From: Flavobacterium ichthyis
Lineage (GTDB): Bacteria > Bacteroidota > Bacteroidia > Flavobacteriales > Flavobacteriaceae
Direction: 5' to 3'
Assembly (NCBI RefSeq): GCF_009915155.1
Contig: NZ_JAABLM010000002.1
Coordinates: 1 to 64,000 of the forward strand
Length of the DNA: 64,000 nt
This document shows, one piece after another, positions 17,431 to 27,607 of the stretch. Positions within the stretch are counted from its first letter, which is position 1. Every line of letters starts with the position of its first letter. The notes beneath the pieces were generated by a model that made no database searches, was not told where the DNA came from, and saw only the letters and a list, made by a program, of their open reading frames with translations. A program made the translations under genes and the position numbers.

Positions 17431-18765
17431 ATGAAAACAATTATTTCTATTGCCATTTTTTGCGTCACTACCGGAGTTTTGGCGCAAGATCACTTTTCCG
17501 GAATCGCTACTTCAAGACGCGGAGGTTTGCTAAATGCAAGTTATAACCCCGCAGAATTGGCGAACTTACAAACCGATTACGAAGTAGCAATCATCGCTAC
17601 AAGTGTTAATTTTTCAAACAACCGTTTGGGATATTCAGATTTACTAAGTGATAATTTTGAAGATAAAATTTTTGCCACTGACAAAAAAGTAAATTTGTTA
17701 TTAGATACAGAATTGATGGGACCCGGTTTCGCAATAAAAATTCAAGATTGGGCATTTTCTTTTCAGTCTAAAGCTTACGCAAAAATTAATTTTTCTGAAG
17801 TAAATCCGTATTTGGGTGATGCATTAACCAATGAAAATTACTTGTCGTTGCTCAATTCTGTTGTAATTTCTGATGGAGATAACCAGCGTGCCAATGGAAC
17901 CGTTTGGGGTGAATTGGCTTTTGGTATTTCAAAAATTATTTTTGAAGATGACACTCATAAATTCAATGCAGGAGTTTCAATGAAATTATTATTTCCGGGT
18001 TCGTATGCTAACTTTGGTGCCCGAAATTTCAATGGAACCATTGATATTGTTGCAGGAAACCCCGAACTTACGAATGCAACTGCTAATTTGAATATTGCTT
18101 ATTCTGGCGGTTTAGCAGAAGATTTTACCGAATTTAACAACTATTCCTCGGCTCTTTTCGGAAATTTAAATGGTTTTGCGGCCGATTTTGGCTTGAATTA
18201 TCAGTTAAAAGATGACCAGCAGTATAAATTAAATGCAGGAGTTTCCTTAAGAAATATAGGAAAAATGAGTTTTAAAGACAGTAACAATCATGCCACCAAT
18301 TATACGCTAAATATTCCTTCAGGTGAATCCTTAAATTTGAACCAATTTCAAAATGTTTCTAATTTTGAGGACGTTGAGGAAATTTTATTGCAAAGTGGTT
18401 ATCTAACCGAAACACCTTTGTCAAGAGATTTTCGGGTAAATTTACCTTCACTATTTTCCGCTTATGCCGATTTGAAAATTGTTTCTGACTTTTATGTTAC
18501 GGTTTTTGGTCAACAAAAACTAAACGAAGATGACGGTAACGACCAAATTACTACTCAAAACGTGCTTTCTATCACACCGCGATACGCTACAGAAAAATTT
18601 GAAGTTTTTGCACCAATCGCTTCTAATGAAATTTCCGGATTTACTGCCGGATTAGGAATGCATGTTGGCGGATTTTTCGTAGGTTCTGGTTCGGTTTTAA
18701 CTGCTTTATTAGCTGATGGCCAACAAGCAGATTTTTACATTGGCTTTAGATTAGGATTCAATTAA
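17431..18765 (+). CDS. DUF5723-type secreted or outer-membrane protein
   Basis: 444 residues. Signal peptide MKTIISIAIFCVTTGVLAQ, then long alternating beta-strand-rich sequence with FSGIATSRRGGLLNASYNPAELA early, as in the DUF5723 family of Bacteroidota outer-membrane barrel proteins. The open frame runs back to 17197 through the rluA gene, but ATG 17431 gives a proper signal peptide. It lies 3 bases before the aldehyde dehydrogenase gene, so they may be co-transcribed. Function is unknown. Confidence 0.8.
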   Translation: MKTIISIAIFCVTTGVLAQDHFSGIATSRRGGLLNASYNPAELANLQTDYEVAIIATSVNFSNNRLGYSDLLSDNFEDKIFATDKKVNLLLDTELMGPGFAIKIQDWAFSFQSKAYAKINFSEVNPYLGDALTNENYLSLLNSVVISDGDNQRANGTVWGELAFGISKIIFEDDTHKFNAGVSMKLLFPGSYANFGARNFNGTIDIVAGNPELTNATANLNIAYSGGLAEDFTEFNNYSSALFGNLNGFAADFGLNYQLKDDQQYKLNAGVSLRNIGKMSFKDSNNHATNYTLNIPSGESLNLNQFQNVSNFEDVEEILLQSGYLTETPLSRDFRVNLPSLFSAYADLKIVSDFYVTVFGQQKLNEDDGNDQITTQNVLSITPRYATEKFEVFAPIASNEISGFTAGLGMHVGGFFVGSGSVLTALLADGQQADFYIGFRLGFN

Positions 18766-18768
18766 TTT

Positions 18769-20088
18769 ATGACAAACATTCAACAAAGACGCGAAAAACT
18801 CAAGCAATTTTTAGAACTCATCATTAAAAAAGAAGAGGAAATTATCAATGCGCTTCAAAAAGATTTTAAAAAACCGGCTTTTGAAACTTATGTAACGGAA
18901 ATTTTCGTAGTACAAAGTGATCTTCGCCATTTGATTAAAAATATGGTTAATTGGTCAAAACCTAAAAAAGTTGCTGGTTCTTGGCTCAATTTTCCGTCTT
19001 CCAATTACATTTATCGAGAACCTTACGGAAAAGTTTTGGTGATTTCGCCATGGAATTATCCGTTTCAATTGGCAATTTGTCCTGCATTGTGGGCTTTTGC
19101 TGCCGGAAATTCTGTGGTGTTAAAACCTTCGGAGTTAGCACCAAATACAGCTTCTCTTCTATCCGAAATGATCCGGGAGATTTTTGAAGTAAAAGAACTA
19201 GTCGCAGTTTTGGGCGATGTTGAAATTGCTAAAAATTTATTGCAAAAAAAGTGGGACTATATTTTTTTCACCGGAAGCCCGAAAGTAGGAATTGAAATTG
19301 CCAGAGCCGCTGCAAAAAATTTAACACCTGTCACTCTGGAATTAGGCGGAAAAAATCCCTGTATTGTTCACAAAAGCGCCAAAATTGAATTGGCAGCAAA
19401 AAAAATCGCTTGGGGAAAATTTTTAAATGCCGGGCAAACTTGCATCGCTCCAGATTATTTGCTCGTTGATGATGCCATAAAAAATAAATTTATCGAAGCA
19501 ATTAAGAAAGAAATTATTTCATTTTTTGGGTCGGATATTGCAAAATCAGACGATTATGCAAGAATTATTAATCGCAAGCACTACAACCGATTGAAAAAAT
19601 TGCTTGAAAGCCAAAATGTAATTTTTGGTGGAGATACCATCGAAGATGATCATTTTGTGGCACCAACTTTAGTAGAAAATCCATCTTTAGAAAGTGATAT
19701 AATGCAAGACGAAATTTTTGGACCTATTTTGCCTATTCTTACCTTTTCGAGTTCAGAAGATATAGAAAAGATTATATCTAAATATGACAAGCCACTTTCT
19801 CTTTACGTTTTCGCCGAAGATAAAAATTTTTCCGAAAAAATAATTAAAAAATATCCATTTGGGGGTGGTTGCGTTAATGATGTTATCATTCATTTCTCTA
19901 ACAAAAATTTACCTTTTGGTGGCGTTGGAAAATCAGGAATTGGAGCTTACCACGGAAAAGATAATTTTTTAGTTTTTTGTCATCAAAAATCGATTGTAAA
20001 AAAAGCAACTTGGGCTGACTTGACACCACGTTACGCACCTTACGGCAATCGGCTTAAATTCTTAAAAAAAATAATGCGTTGGTTGTAA
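18769..20088 (+). CDS. Aldehyde dehydrogenase family protein (class 3 type)
   Basis: 439 residues. Motifs: FTGSPKVGIEIA (cofactor loop), VTLELGGKNPCIV with catalytic-base Glu, and NAGQTCIAPDYLL with the catalytic Cys; GAYHGKDNFLVFCHQKSI near the end is typical of the short class 3 group that lacks the N-terminal extension. It oxidises fatty or aromatic aldehydes with NAD(P)+. The C-terminus after residue 420 is basic with a short hydrophobic end (MRWL), in line with possible membrane attachment. Confidence 0.93.
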   Translation: MTNIQQRREKLKQFLELIIKKEEEIINALQKDFKKPAFETYVTEIFVVQSDLRHLIKNMVNWSKPKKVAGSWLNFPSSNYIYREPYGKVLVISPWNYPFQLAICPALWAFAAGNSVVLKPSELAPNTASLLSEMIREIFEVKELVAVLGDVEIAKNLLQKKWDYIFFTGSPKVGIEIARAAAKNLTPVTLELGGKNPCIVHKSAKIELAAKKIAWGKFLNAGQTCIAPDYLLVDDAIKNKFIEAIKKEIISFFGSDIAKSDDYARIINRKHYNRLKKLLESQNVIFGGDTIEDDHFVAPTLVENPSLESDIMQDEIFGPILPILTFSSSEDIEKIISKYDKPLSLYVFAEDKNFSEKIIKKYPFGGGCVNDVIIHFSNKNLPFGGVGKSGIGAYHGKDNFLVFCHQKSIVKKATWADLTPRYAPYGNRLKFLKKIMRWL

Positions 20089-20130
20089 CTTTATACTTAA
20101 TTTCGCAGCCAAATATCACCAAAATAAATA

Positions 20131-20925
20131 ATGGAAACTACCACTAAAAACCGTTTGGAAGAAATTAAAAAAAATGGTTATCGGCTTGATTTCAGTGAAA
20201 TGATTTCGAAATGTATCGAAAATTACAAAAAAATAGTTTGGATTAACGGAGCGGCAATTTTACTTTTATCACTCATCTTATTTGCTTTAAGTGTTGCGAT
20301 GTCGTCCATCGTTTTCGGAGTAGAATACGTGCTTTCTCCACTTTCAAAAACGCAATTATCTCAATACTCAGTAGTTACAATTATTACGACCGTGGTTGTG
20401 GGAGTACTTTTTGCGGCAATTATCATACCTTTTTATGCGGGTTTATTGAAAGTTTCGCATCAAGCCGAAAATAACCAACCATTTGACTTCAACACTGTTT
20501 TTTATTTTTACAGAAGCAATTTTGTCAAAGACCTAATCGTTGCCGGGGTAATTGTGAGTTTAGTAAGTAGTTTTTGCAGTACATTACTTAATTATTCAGG
20601 ATACTTTATTTGGGGTCAAATAATTACTTACTTTATTCAGTTTATCACTTTATTTTTTATCACTTTCATCATTTTCGGAAAAATGACCGCCATTGAAGCT
20701 ATTGAAGCCAGTTTAATAATGGTATTCCGAAACTTTTTTGTGGTACTCTGTTTAATGCTAATAGCGTTCGTTATGGGGTTGTTGGGAATAATTGCTGTAT
20801 GTATCGGAATTTTTTTTACGCTTCCCATTATTTTTTCAATGCAATATGTAATATACAATGAAGTTATTGGAACAAATTTCAGACTCGAAATAGAAGATAT
20901 AGGAAGCGAAACATCAGAATTTTAA
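20131..20925 (+). CDS. Multi-pass membrane protein of unknown function
   Basis: 264 residues with about six hydrophobic segments (about 35-60, 85-112, 133-155, 160-185, 198-230 and 230-250) between a charged N-terminus and an acidic tail (EIEDIGSETSEF). I recognise no family motif. It is alone on its transcript unless it is joined to the metallopeptidase 56 bases downstream. Confidence 0.75.
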   Translation: METTTKNRLEEIKKNGYRLDFSEMISKCIENYKKIVWINGAAILLLSLILFALSVAMSSIVFGVEYVLSPLSKTQLSQYSVVTIITTVVVGVLFAAIIIPFYAGLLKVSHQAENNQPFDFNTVFYFYRSNFVKDLIVAGVIVSLVSSFCSTLLNYSGYFIWGQIITYFIQFITLFFITFIIFGKMTAIEAIEASLIMVFRNFFVVLCLMLIAFVMGLLGIIAVCIGIFFTLPIIFSMQYVIYNEVIGTNFRLEIEDIGSETSEF

Positions 20926-20981
20926 TTTTCTTAAAATTATTCCAAAAAAATTCATTTATTTGTAACAAAATTTTGTTAATT

Positions 20982-21839
20982 ATGAAATGGCAAGGACGAA
21001 GAAAAAGTGATAATATGGAAGACCGCCGTGGTATGGGATCAACCGGAAAGGTGATTGCAGGTGGTGGATTAATTGGGATTGTAGTTTTATTACTCAACAT
21101 GTTTGGCGGCGAAACGGGACAAAATATTGCTCCAATTTTAGAGCAAATGCAACAAAATCAGCCCCAAACTGAAAGTAGAGAATTAACCGCAAAAGAAAAA
21201 GAAGAAGGCGAAATGGTGAACGCTATTTTAGTGGATACAGAAGATGTTTGGACAAAAATTTTCCAAGAAAACGGGATGACTTACAAAAAACCAAATTTAG
21301 TGCTTTTTAGTGGTCAAGTTCAAACCAATTGCGGTGGAGCTACTTCGGCTTCGGGACCATTTTATTGTCCTGCTGATCAAAAAGTTTATATGGACATGAC
21401 ATTTTTTGGCGAACTTAAAAATAAATTAGGAGCTAAAGGAGGTGATTTTGCAGTAGCTTATGTCGTAGCACACGAAATTGGTCATCACGTTCAAACGCTT
21501 TTAGGAACTTCTGGAAAAGTGCGTCAAGCCCAACAAAATTTGAGCCAAGCCGAAGCGAACAAACTTTCGGTAGCATTAGAGTTGCAAGCAGATTTTTATG
21601 CTGGAGTTTGGACGCATTACAACCAAGACATGAATAATTTTCTAGAAACTGGCGATATCGAAGAAGCGTTAAGTGCAGCTGAAGCTGTGGGAGACGATGC
21701 CATTCAAAGTAAAATGCAAGGTCATGTTGTGCCAGATTCTTTCACACACGGAACTTCTGAACAAAGAATGCATTGGTTTATGAAAGGTTATAAAACCGGT
21801 GATATCAAGCAAGGTGATACTTTTAAAGAAATCAGATAA
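20982..21839 (+). CDS. Neutral zinc metallopeptidase, YpfJ type
   Basis: 285 residues. MKWQGRRKSDNMEDRRG is the conserved N-terminal stretch of the family, followed by one membrane helix (about 25-44) and a catalytic domain with HEIGHH (His164-His169) and a downstream ELQADFYAGVW carrying the third ligand. Two conserved cysteines lie in NCGGATSASGPFYCP. Topology suggests a membrane-anchored periplasmic peptidase. ATG 20982 is chosen over TTG 20973 because the family begins MKW. A terminator follows. Confidence 0.9.
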   Translation: MKWQGRRKSDNMEDRRGMGSTGKVIAGGGLIGIVVLLLNMFGGETGQNIAPILEQMQQNQPQTESRELTAKEKEEGEMVNAILVDTEDVWTKIFQENGMTYKKPNLVLFSGQVQTNCGGATSASGPFYCPADQKVYMDMTFFGELKNKLGAKGGDFAVAYVVAHEIGHHVQTLLGTSGKVRQAQQNLSQAEANKLSVALELQADFYAGVWTHYNQDMNNFLETGDIEEALSAAEAVGDDAIQSKMQGHVVPDSFTHGTSEQRMHWFMKGYKTGDIKQGDTFKEIR

Positions 21840-21844
21840 AAGGC

Positions 21845-21872
21845 AAAACCGGAACTTGTTTCCGGTTTTTTT
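21845..21872 (+). terminator. Terminator after the zinc metallopeptidase gene
   Basis: AAACCGGAA, loop, TTCCGGTTT and a T run. Confidence 0.85.
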
Positions 21873-21903
21873 ATGACCTATTTTTACCGCTTAAATTTTT
21901 TCC

Positions 21904-23193
21904 GTGAGAAATATTTCCACACATACAATCGAAAACCCGAAAGCATTTAAAGAAAAAATACTGAATTGGTCCCAACAATTTCGGGAAGTCATCTTGTTAG
22001 ACAGCAATGATTTTGAACAAAAATATACTTCATTTGATTTTTTGGTAGCAGTTGATGCATTTACTTCAATCGAAACTGATGCTTTACATGGATTTTATGA
22101 TTTATCTCAATACCAACAAATTACAAAAGATTATATTTTTGGATATTTGAGTTATGACTTGAAAAATGACGTTGAAAAACTAACATCTGCAAATTATGAC
22201 GGACTCGAATTTCCGGAGCTTTTTTTCTTTCAACCGAAGAAAATTTTTAAAGTAAAAGCAAATGAACTTACAACAGAATATTTGTTAATGTGTGAGGATG
22301 AATTGGAAAATGATTTGCGTGAAATAAAAAATTTTGAAATTAATACAGAATCATTTCCAGCAAAAACAAAAATTGAGCAACGAATTTCAAAAGAAAAATA
22401 TTTAGAAAAAATTGCCAAAATGCAACAATACATTCATCGTGGAGATATTTACGAAGCGAATTTTTGCATGGAATTTTTCGCCGAAAATACATTGATTAAT
22501 CCTTTGGAAATTTATCGTAAAATTCAGGAAATTTCCGCACCACCGTTTGCTTGCTATTTAAAAAATAATAATAATTATTTGCTTTGTGCTTCGCCCGAGA
22601 GATATTTGCGTAAGCAAAATAATTTAATTCTCTCTCAACCCATCAAAGGAACTGCAAAACGTGGTAAAAATTCACAAGAAGATACAATTATAAAAAATGA
22701 ATTAGCCAAAAATCAAAAGGAACGCTCTGAAAATGTGATGATTGTAGATTTAGTTCGCAATGATTTATCTAGAACAGCAACCAAAGGAAGTGTAAATGTG
22801 GAAGAATTGTGTGGCGTTTATACCTTTGAGCAAGTGCATCATTTAATTTCTACCATTACATCAGAAGTTGCTGATGGTCAAATTCCAACCGAAATTATCG
22901 CTACTACATTCCCGATGGGAAGCATGACAGGAGCTCCAAAAATTTCTGCCATGAAAATTATTGAGGAACTCGAAGAAAGCAAACGCGGATTGTATAGTGG
23001 TGCCGTGGGTTATTTTACACCTTCAGGCGACTTTGATTTCAATGTGGTGATTAGAAGTATTTTGTATAATTCTCGTAAAAAATATGTTTCGTTTTCCGTA
23101 GGAAGTGCAATCACAGCACTTTCCGTTCCCGAAAAAGAATACGAAGAATGTTTGTTAAAAGCCAAAGCCATGCGAACGGTTTTAGAAGCGTAA
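21904..23193 (+). CDS. pabB: Aminodeoxychorismate synthase component I (chorismate-binding enzyme)
   Basis: 429 residues. The C-terminal chorismate-binding domain has IHRGDIYEANFCMEF, LILSQPIKGTAKRG, ENVMIVDLVRNDLSRTA and GSMTGAPKISAMKIIEELE. The shorter N-terminal region and lack of a glutaminase domain fit PabB rather than TrpE, which also binds tryptophan through an LLES motif not seen here. It aminates chorismate for p-aminobenzoate and folate synthesis. It starts at GTG (21904). tilS follows after 27 bases. Confidence 0.87.
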   Translation: MRNISTHTIENPKAFKEKILNWSQQFREVILLDSNDFEQKYTSFDFLVAVDAFTSIETDALHGFYDLSQYQQITKDYIFGYLSYDLKNDVEKLTSANYDGLEFPELFFFQPKKIFKVKANELTTEYLLMCEDELENDLREIKNFEINTESFPAKTKIEQRISKEKYLEKIAKMQQYIHRGDIYEANFCMEFFAENTLINPLEIYRKIQEISAPPFACYLKNNNNYLLCASPERYLRKQNNLILSQPIKGTAKRGKNSQEDTIIKNELAKNQKERSENVMIVDLVRNDLSRTATKGSVNVEELCGVYTFEQVHHLISTITSEVADGQIPTEIIATTFPMGSMTGAPKISAMKIIEELEESKRGLYSGAVGYFTPSGDFDFNVVIRSILYNSRKKYVSFSVGSAITALSVPEKEYEECLLKAKAMRTVLEA

Positions 23194-23209
23194 AATCTTT
23201 TTCTTTTGT

Positions 23210-23217
23210 TATCTTTG
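23210..23217 (+). promoter_or_regulatory. Candidate -7 box for a leaderless tilS transcript
   Basis: TATCTTTG matches TAnnTTTG and ends only 3 bases before the tilS ATG at 23221, so transcription from here would start at or beside the start codon. No good -33 TTG is visible. Confidence 0.4.
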
Positions 23218-23220
23218 AAA

Positions 23221-24525
23221 ATGCTCAACAAATTTCAAAAACATTTAGAGAATCATTTTCCCTATTTGCAGGGAAAAAAATTGCTGATTGCCGCTAGCGG
23301 TGGTGTTGACAGCATGGTATTGACACATCTATTTCAACAATTAAATTACGAAATTTATTTGGCGCATTGCAATTTTAATTTGCGCGGTAAAGAAAGTGAC
23401 GAAGAACAAAATTTTGTTGAAAATTACGCCAAAGAAAATAATTTAAACTTAAATCTAAATTCTTTTGACACAAAACTTTATGCAAAAGAACATAAACTAT
23501 CAATTCAAGTAGCTGCAAGACAATTAAGGTACATTTGGTTTTATCAAATTTTGGAAGAAAACAAGCTCGATTTTATTTTAACCGCACATCATTTAAACGA
23601 TTCTTTAGAAACCTTTTTCATCAATCTTTCGAGAGGAACCGGTTTGAATGGCTTGGTTGGAATTCCTTCGCAGAATGACAAAATTGTGCGTCCGTTGCTG
23701 AATTTTAGTCGAGAAGAAATCTTGGAATATGCCGAAAAAAATAGTATTTCTTGGCGCGAAGACAGTAGCAATGCTTCCACAAAATACGTTCGGAATCATT
23801 TTAGGCATGAAGTTTTGCCAGAAATTACTAAAGTCTATCCTCAGTTTTTGGAACAATTTAAAGACACTTTGCACCATTTGCAACAAGCTCAAAGTTTGGT
23901 TAGTGATGCCGCAGCGATGATCTATCAGCAGGTTGTGACGGAAAAAAATAACCAAAAATTCATCAGATTGTTTGATTTAAAAAGACTTCCAAACTACGAA
24001 GCGTATCTTTATCAATGGTTACAACCGCTCGGTTTTACGGCTTGGAACGACATTTACGATTTGATTGATGCCGAAACCGGAAAGTACGTGGTTTCTGAAA
24101 AATATAGAATCTCGAAAGATCGCGATTTTTTAATTGTTGAACCGATAGCGGAAAGTGATACTCAAGAATATTATTTGCCGGAAGATACAAATCTCCAGAA
24201 TCCAATTTCGTTAAATTTACAACTCACTCACACTTGGGAAATTTCTGATAACAGGAATAAAATTTTTGTAGATAAAGAAAAGTTAAAATTCCCGCTAATC
24301 ATCAGAAAATGGCGCAAAGGTGATTACTTTTGTCCTTTTGGAATCCATGGCTCAAAAAAAGTAAGCAAATTTTTTAGAGATGAAAAATTTACTTTAAGTG
24401 AAAAAGAAAACAGCTGGCTTTTATTATCTGAAAATCAAGTAGTTTGGATTATTGGAAAAGCACAAGATCAGCGGTTTAAGGTTAATGATTCTACAAAACA
24501 AATTATACAAATTGAATTCAAATAA
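23221..24525 (+). CDS. tilS: tRNA(Ile)-lysidine synthetase
   Basis: 434 residues. PP-loop motif SGGVDS at 26-31, then AHCNFNLRGKESDEEQ and TAHHLNDSLETFFINLSRGTGLNGL; the C-terminal substrate-binding domain ends with IRKWRKGDYFCPFGIHGSKKVSKFFRDEK. It converts C34 of the AUA-reading tRNA-Ile to lysidine using ATP and lysine, and is essential in most bacteria. ATG 23221 is preferred over TTG 23206. It shares one base with the DsbD gene downstream (TAATG). Confidence 0.95.
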   Translation: MLNKFQKHLENHFPYLQGKKLLIAASGGVDSMVLTHLFQQLNYEIYLAHCNFNLRGKESDEEQNFVENYAKENNLNLNLNSFDTKLYAKEHKLSIQVAARQLRYIWFYQILEENKLDFILTAHHLNDSLETFFINLSRGTGLNGLVGIPSQNDKIVRPLLNFSREEILEYAEKNSISWREDSSNASTKYVRNHFRHEVLPEITKVYPQFLEQFKDTLHHLQQAQSLVSDAAAMIYQQVVTEKNNQKFIRLFDLKRLPNYEAYLYQWLQPLGFTAWNDIYDLIDAETGKYVVSEKYRISKDRDFLIVEPIAESDTQEYYLPEDTNLQNPISLNLQLTHTWEISDNRNKIFVDKEKLKFPLIIRKWRKGDYFCPFGIHGSKKVSKFFRDEKFTLSEKENSWLLLSENQVVWIIGKAQDQRFKVNDSTKQIIQIEFK

Positions 24526-26495
24526 TGAAAAAAATAGCCCTCCTTTTTTTCCTGTTTTTCTCCTTTTTATCGCTTCAAGCGCAAATTTTAGACCCTGTAA
24601 AATGGACTTCTAAAATCGAAAAAAAATCCGATTCTGAGTATTTATTGACTTTCACAGGAACGATTGAACCCGAATGGCATGTATATTCGCAGTTCACGCC
24701 AGATGGTGGTGCTTTACCTTTAGAAGTTTTGGCTAACAATTCAGAAAATAATTTTTCATTAGAAGGCAAAGCCAAAGAAAGCAAAACCAAAACAGCATTC
24801 AACGAAGTATTTGAAGTAGATGAAACTTTTTTTGAAGGCACTTTTTCGCTCGAACAATTGGTAAAAACCACCAATCCTGATAATAATTTATTGCAAATAG
24901 AATTGTCTTATCAGGTTTGTAAAGAAGTTTGCATTCAGCAGAATAAATATTTTGAGTTTGATTTAAAAAATTCACAAGCAGTTGAAGTTCAGGCTTTTTC
25001 AGAAACAAAACCCGCAGAAGTTAAAAAAGAAATTGTTGCCGAAAAAACGGAAAAGAAAGAGGAAGGAGACCCGAATCCTTGGACGATTTTAATAGGAACA
25101 TTTTTAGCTGGGATATTGGTCACTTTCACACCGTGCGTTTTCCCGATGATTCCCATGACGATTAGTTTCTTTTTAAAACAAAATTCAAATAAAGCAAAAG
25201 GAAAGTTTAATGCATTTTTCTATGGATTTTGTATCGTTGCAATTTATGTTTTAATATCCTTACCTTTTCACTTTTTCGAAAGTTTAAACCCTGACATTTT
25301 CAGTGAAATTTCAACAAACGTTTATTTAAATATTTTCTTCTTTTTAATTTTCGTTGTATTTGCTATTTCATTTTTTGGCGCATTTGAAATTACGATTCCC
25401 AATAGTATTGCCAATAAAGCCGATAATGCGTCTAATACCAGTGGATTAATGGGTATATTTTTCATGGCGCTAACGCTAATTATAGTTTCGTTTTCATGTA
25501 CAGGTCCTGCATTAGGTTTAGTATTGGGAAGTGTTCTATCAACAGAAGGTGGTGCAATGTTGCTGACAATCTCGATGCTTGGATTTGGGCTCGGTTTATC
25601 CATGCCATTTATATTTTTCGCTCTATTTCCAAGTATGTTAAAAAACCTTCCTAAATCTGGTGGTTGGTTAAACTCTGTAAAAGTCGTTTTCGGATTTATA
25701 GAACTCGCATTGGCGTTTAAGTTTTTATCAAACGCCGACTTGGTTTTACAGTTACATTTGTTGGAACGTGAGGTTTTCTTAGCTTTTTGGATTGCCATAT
25801 TTTTTGCGTTATTTCTTTATTTGTTCGGAAAACTTACGTTACCGCATGACAGTCCCATGCAATCAGTTTCAGTGGGAAGAATGCTTTTAGGCCTCGTTTC
25901 ATTGGCTTTCACTGTTTATCTAGTTCCTGGGCTTTGGGGAGCTCCTTTAAAACTTATAAGTGGCTTTCCGCCTCCATTAAATTATAGTGAATCTCCTTTA
26001 GGAATCGGTAATAACGGTGGATCCTCTTTGAATCAGGAACTTCCAATTGGCGCTAAACTTTCTGTACATGGAATTGTAGCTTTCGAAGATTATGAAGATG
26101 GTTTTAAATATGCTAATGAAATCGGAAAACCTATTTTGCTAGATTTTACTGGACGTGCGTGTGTAAATTGCAGAAAAATGGAAGAATCTGTCTGGTCTGA
26201 CGCCGCGGTTCTATCTATACTGAAAAACGAGGTGGTTTTAATCTCACTCTATTGTGACGAAAAACGAGAACTTCCAGAAAGCGAACACTTCAAATCTAAA
26301 GTTACGGGAAGAAAAATTACCACTGTTGGTGGGAAATGGAGCGATTTTCAAATTTCAAAATTCAATTCTAACGCTCGTCCGTATTATATTCTTTTAGATA
26401 ATAACGAAAAAATGCTAAGTGAGCCAATTGCCTATGAACCAGATATAGATATTTACCTTGATTGGTTGAAATCCGGCATTTCAAAATTTAAATAA
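24525..26495 (+). CDS. dsbD: DsbD-type thiol:disulfide interchange protein
   Basis: 656 residues. Signal peptide (1-20), N-terminal DsbD-alpha-like periplasmic domain (with VCKEVCIQQ), eight-helix CcdA-like membrane domain (about 185-480, Cys in TPCVFPMIPM and SCTGPALG), and a C-terminal thioredoxin-like domain with CVNC (Cys546, Cys549). It carries electrons from cytosolic thioredoxin to periplasmic thiol proteins. Its start overlaps the tilS stop by one base, so both are in one operon. All three domains expected of DsbD are present. Confidence 0.92.
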   Translation: MKKIALLFFLFFSFLSLQAQILDPVKWTSKIEKKSDSEYLLTFTGTIEPEWHVYSQFTPDGGALPLEVLANNSENNFSLEGKAKESKTKTAFNEVFEVDETFFEGTFSLEQLVKTTNPDNNLLQIELSYQVCKEVCIQQNKYFEFDLKNSQAVEVQAFSETKPAEVKKEIVAEKTEKKEEGDPNPWTILIGTFLAGILVTFTPCVFPMIPMTISFFLKQNSNKAKGKFNAFFYGFCIVAIYVLISLPFHFFESLNPDIFSEISTNVYLNIFFFLIFVVFAISFFGAFEITIPNSIANKADNASNTSGLMGIFFMALTLIIVSFSCTGPALGLVLGSVLSTEGGAMLLTISMLGFGLGLSMPFIFFALFPSMLKNLPKSGGWLNSVKVVFGFIELALAFKFLSNADLVLQLHLLEREVFLAFWIAIFFALFLYLFGKLTLPHDSPMQSVSVGRMLLGLVSLAFTVYLVPGLWGAPLKLISGFPPPLNYSESPLGIGNNGGSSLNQELPIGAKLSVHGIVAFEDYEDGFKYANEIGKPILLDFTGRACVNCRKMEESVWSDAAVLSILKNEVVLISLYCDEKRELPESEHFKSKVTGRKITTVGGKWSDFQISKFNSNARPYYILLDNNEKMLSEPIAYEPDIDIYLDWLKSGISKFK

Positions 26496-26500
26496 AAACC

Positions 26501-26532
26501 AAAAACGCTCCTGTAATAAGAGCGTTTTTTTT
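26501..26532. terminator. Bidirectional terminator between dsbD and the racemase gene
   Basis: AAAAACGCTC, loop, GAGCGTTTTTT; A and T runs on both sides serve both convergent genes. The racemase stop codon (26531-26533) overlaps the T run. Confidence 0.85.
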
Positions 26533-27604
26533 AGGCAACAATTTTGTCGATATAATTAGAATTGAGCAAATACAAAGCTCCCATGTATCGTATTTTAAAA
26601 GAAATCAAATCGCCAATCTTATATTTCTTTTCCGCATTGGAAATATCCACCACCAACATATCCGAACTAGCGTCTATAATTTTAATATTTTCGTCGTGAG
26701 GTTCGATGTATTGTGGTTGCATGTCCAGAAGTCCGATGTCTAAAATGGCACGAAGTGACGAACTTCCAAGATCGTAATTATCATCACTTTTAAAAACTTT
26801 TCCCGAGACATTTTCTCCTAACTCACCACTCGGAAGATTGGGCTTTTCAGTAATTTCAATCACTTCCGAAAAAAGCGTGAAAACCTCAGTTTCCATGCCT
26901 TCAATGTCATTTCCCGTAAACAAATCATTGGCAAAAAAAAGCGCCTCTCCTATTCTGAAATGGTTCACAGCCATTGGTCGGGCATTTTTCAAAATCAACG
27001 GAATCGCCACAGAAGTTCCGCCAGAAACCCAGGGAATCGAAATATTAAATTTGGCTTCAATCAACTGTTTGTAAAGACTTAACTGAATCAATTTGTCTTG
27101 ATTTGGCATCACGCCACTCAAACAATTCAGGTTGGTTCCAATGCCTCGAATTTCGATATTGGGCAAACTTAAAACTTCGCCATAAAAATCTACGAGGTCT
27201 TCTCCCATCACGCCTTCGCGCAAATCACCCATTTCAATCATAATAATAATTTTATGGCTTTTTTGCTGTTTCCCAGCTTCTTCAGATAACATTCTGATGG
27301 TTTCGATTTCGGTGTTAAAACTTACATCGGCATATTTCACAATCTTTGCGATGCTTCGTTTTGCAGGCGGTTTGATGTAAACAGTTTGCACATCACGCGA
27401 CATTTCTTTGATGGTTTTTAAATTGCTAATTCGGGAATCGTGAATTTCTTTAATACCCAAATTAATCAACTCCTGCATATACAACTTGTTACCACACAAT
27501 AACTTAGAAACAACTCCCCATTGAATATTTCTGGAGCTGAATAAATTTTGCAAAAACTGGTAGTTGTGTTTTAATTTTTCTCGGTTTAATTGAAGAAAAG
27601 CCAT
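26531..27604 (-). CDS. Alanine/ornithine racemase-family PLP enzyme
   Basis: 357 residues. The N-terminal alanine-racemase barrel has the PLP lysine in WGVVSKLLCGN (Lys34) and EMGDLREGVMG and GGTSVAIP further on. Proteins of this type include ornithine racemases and YhfX; they differ from Alr, which has a longer C-terminal domain. Substrate cannot be told from sequence. It starts 3 bases after the GNAT gene ends, so both form an operon, which may hint at modification of an amino-acid product. Confidence 0.8.
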   Translation of the reverse strand: MAFLQLNREKLKHNYQFLQNLFSSRNIQWGVVSKLLCGNKLYMQELINLGIKEIHDSRISNLKTIKEMSRDVQTVYIKPPAKRSIAKIVKYADVSFNTEIETIRMLSEEAGKQQKSHKIIIMIEMGDLREGVMGEDLVDFYGEVLSLPNIEIRGIGTNLNCLSGVMPNQDKLIQLSLYKQLIEAKFNISIPWVSGGTSVAIPLILKNARPMAVNHFRIGEALFFANDLFTGNDIEGMETEVFTLFSEVIEITEKPNLPSGELGENVSGKVFKSDDNYDLGSSSLRAILDIGLLDMQPQYIEPHDENIKIIDASSDMLVVDISNAEKKYKIGDLISFKIRYMGALYLLNSNYIDKIVA

Positions 27605-27607
27605 TCC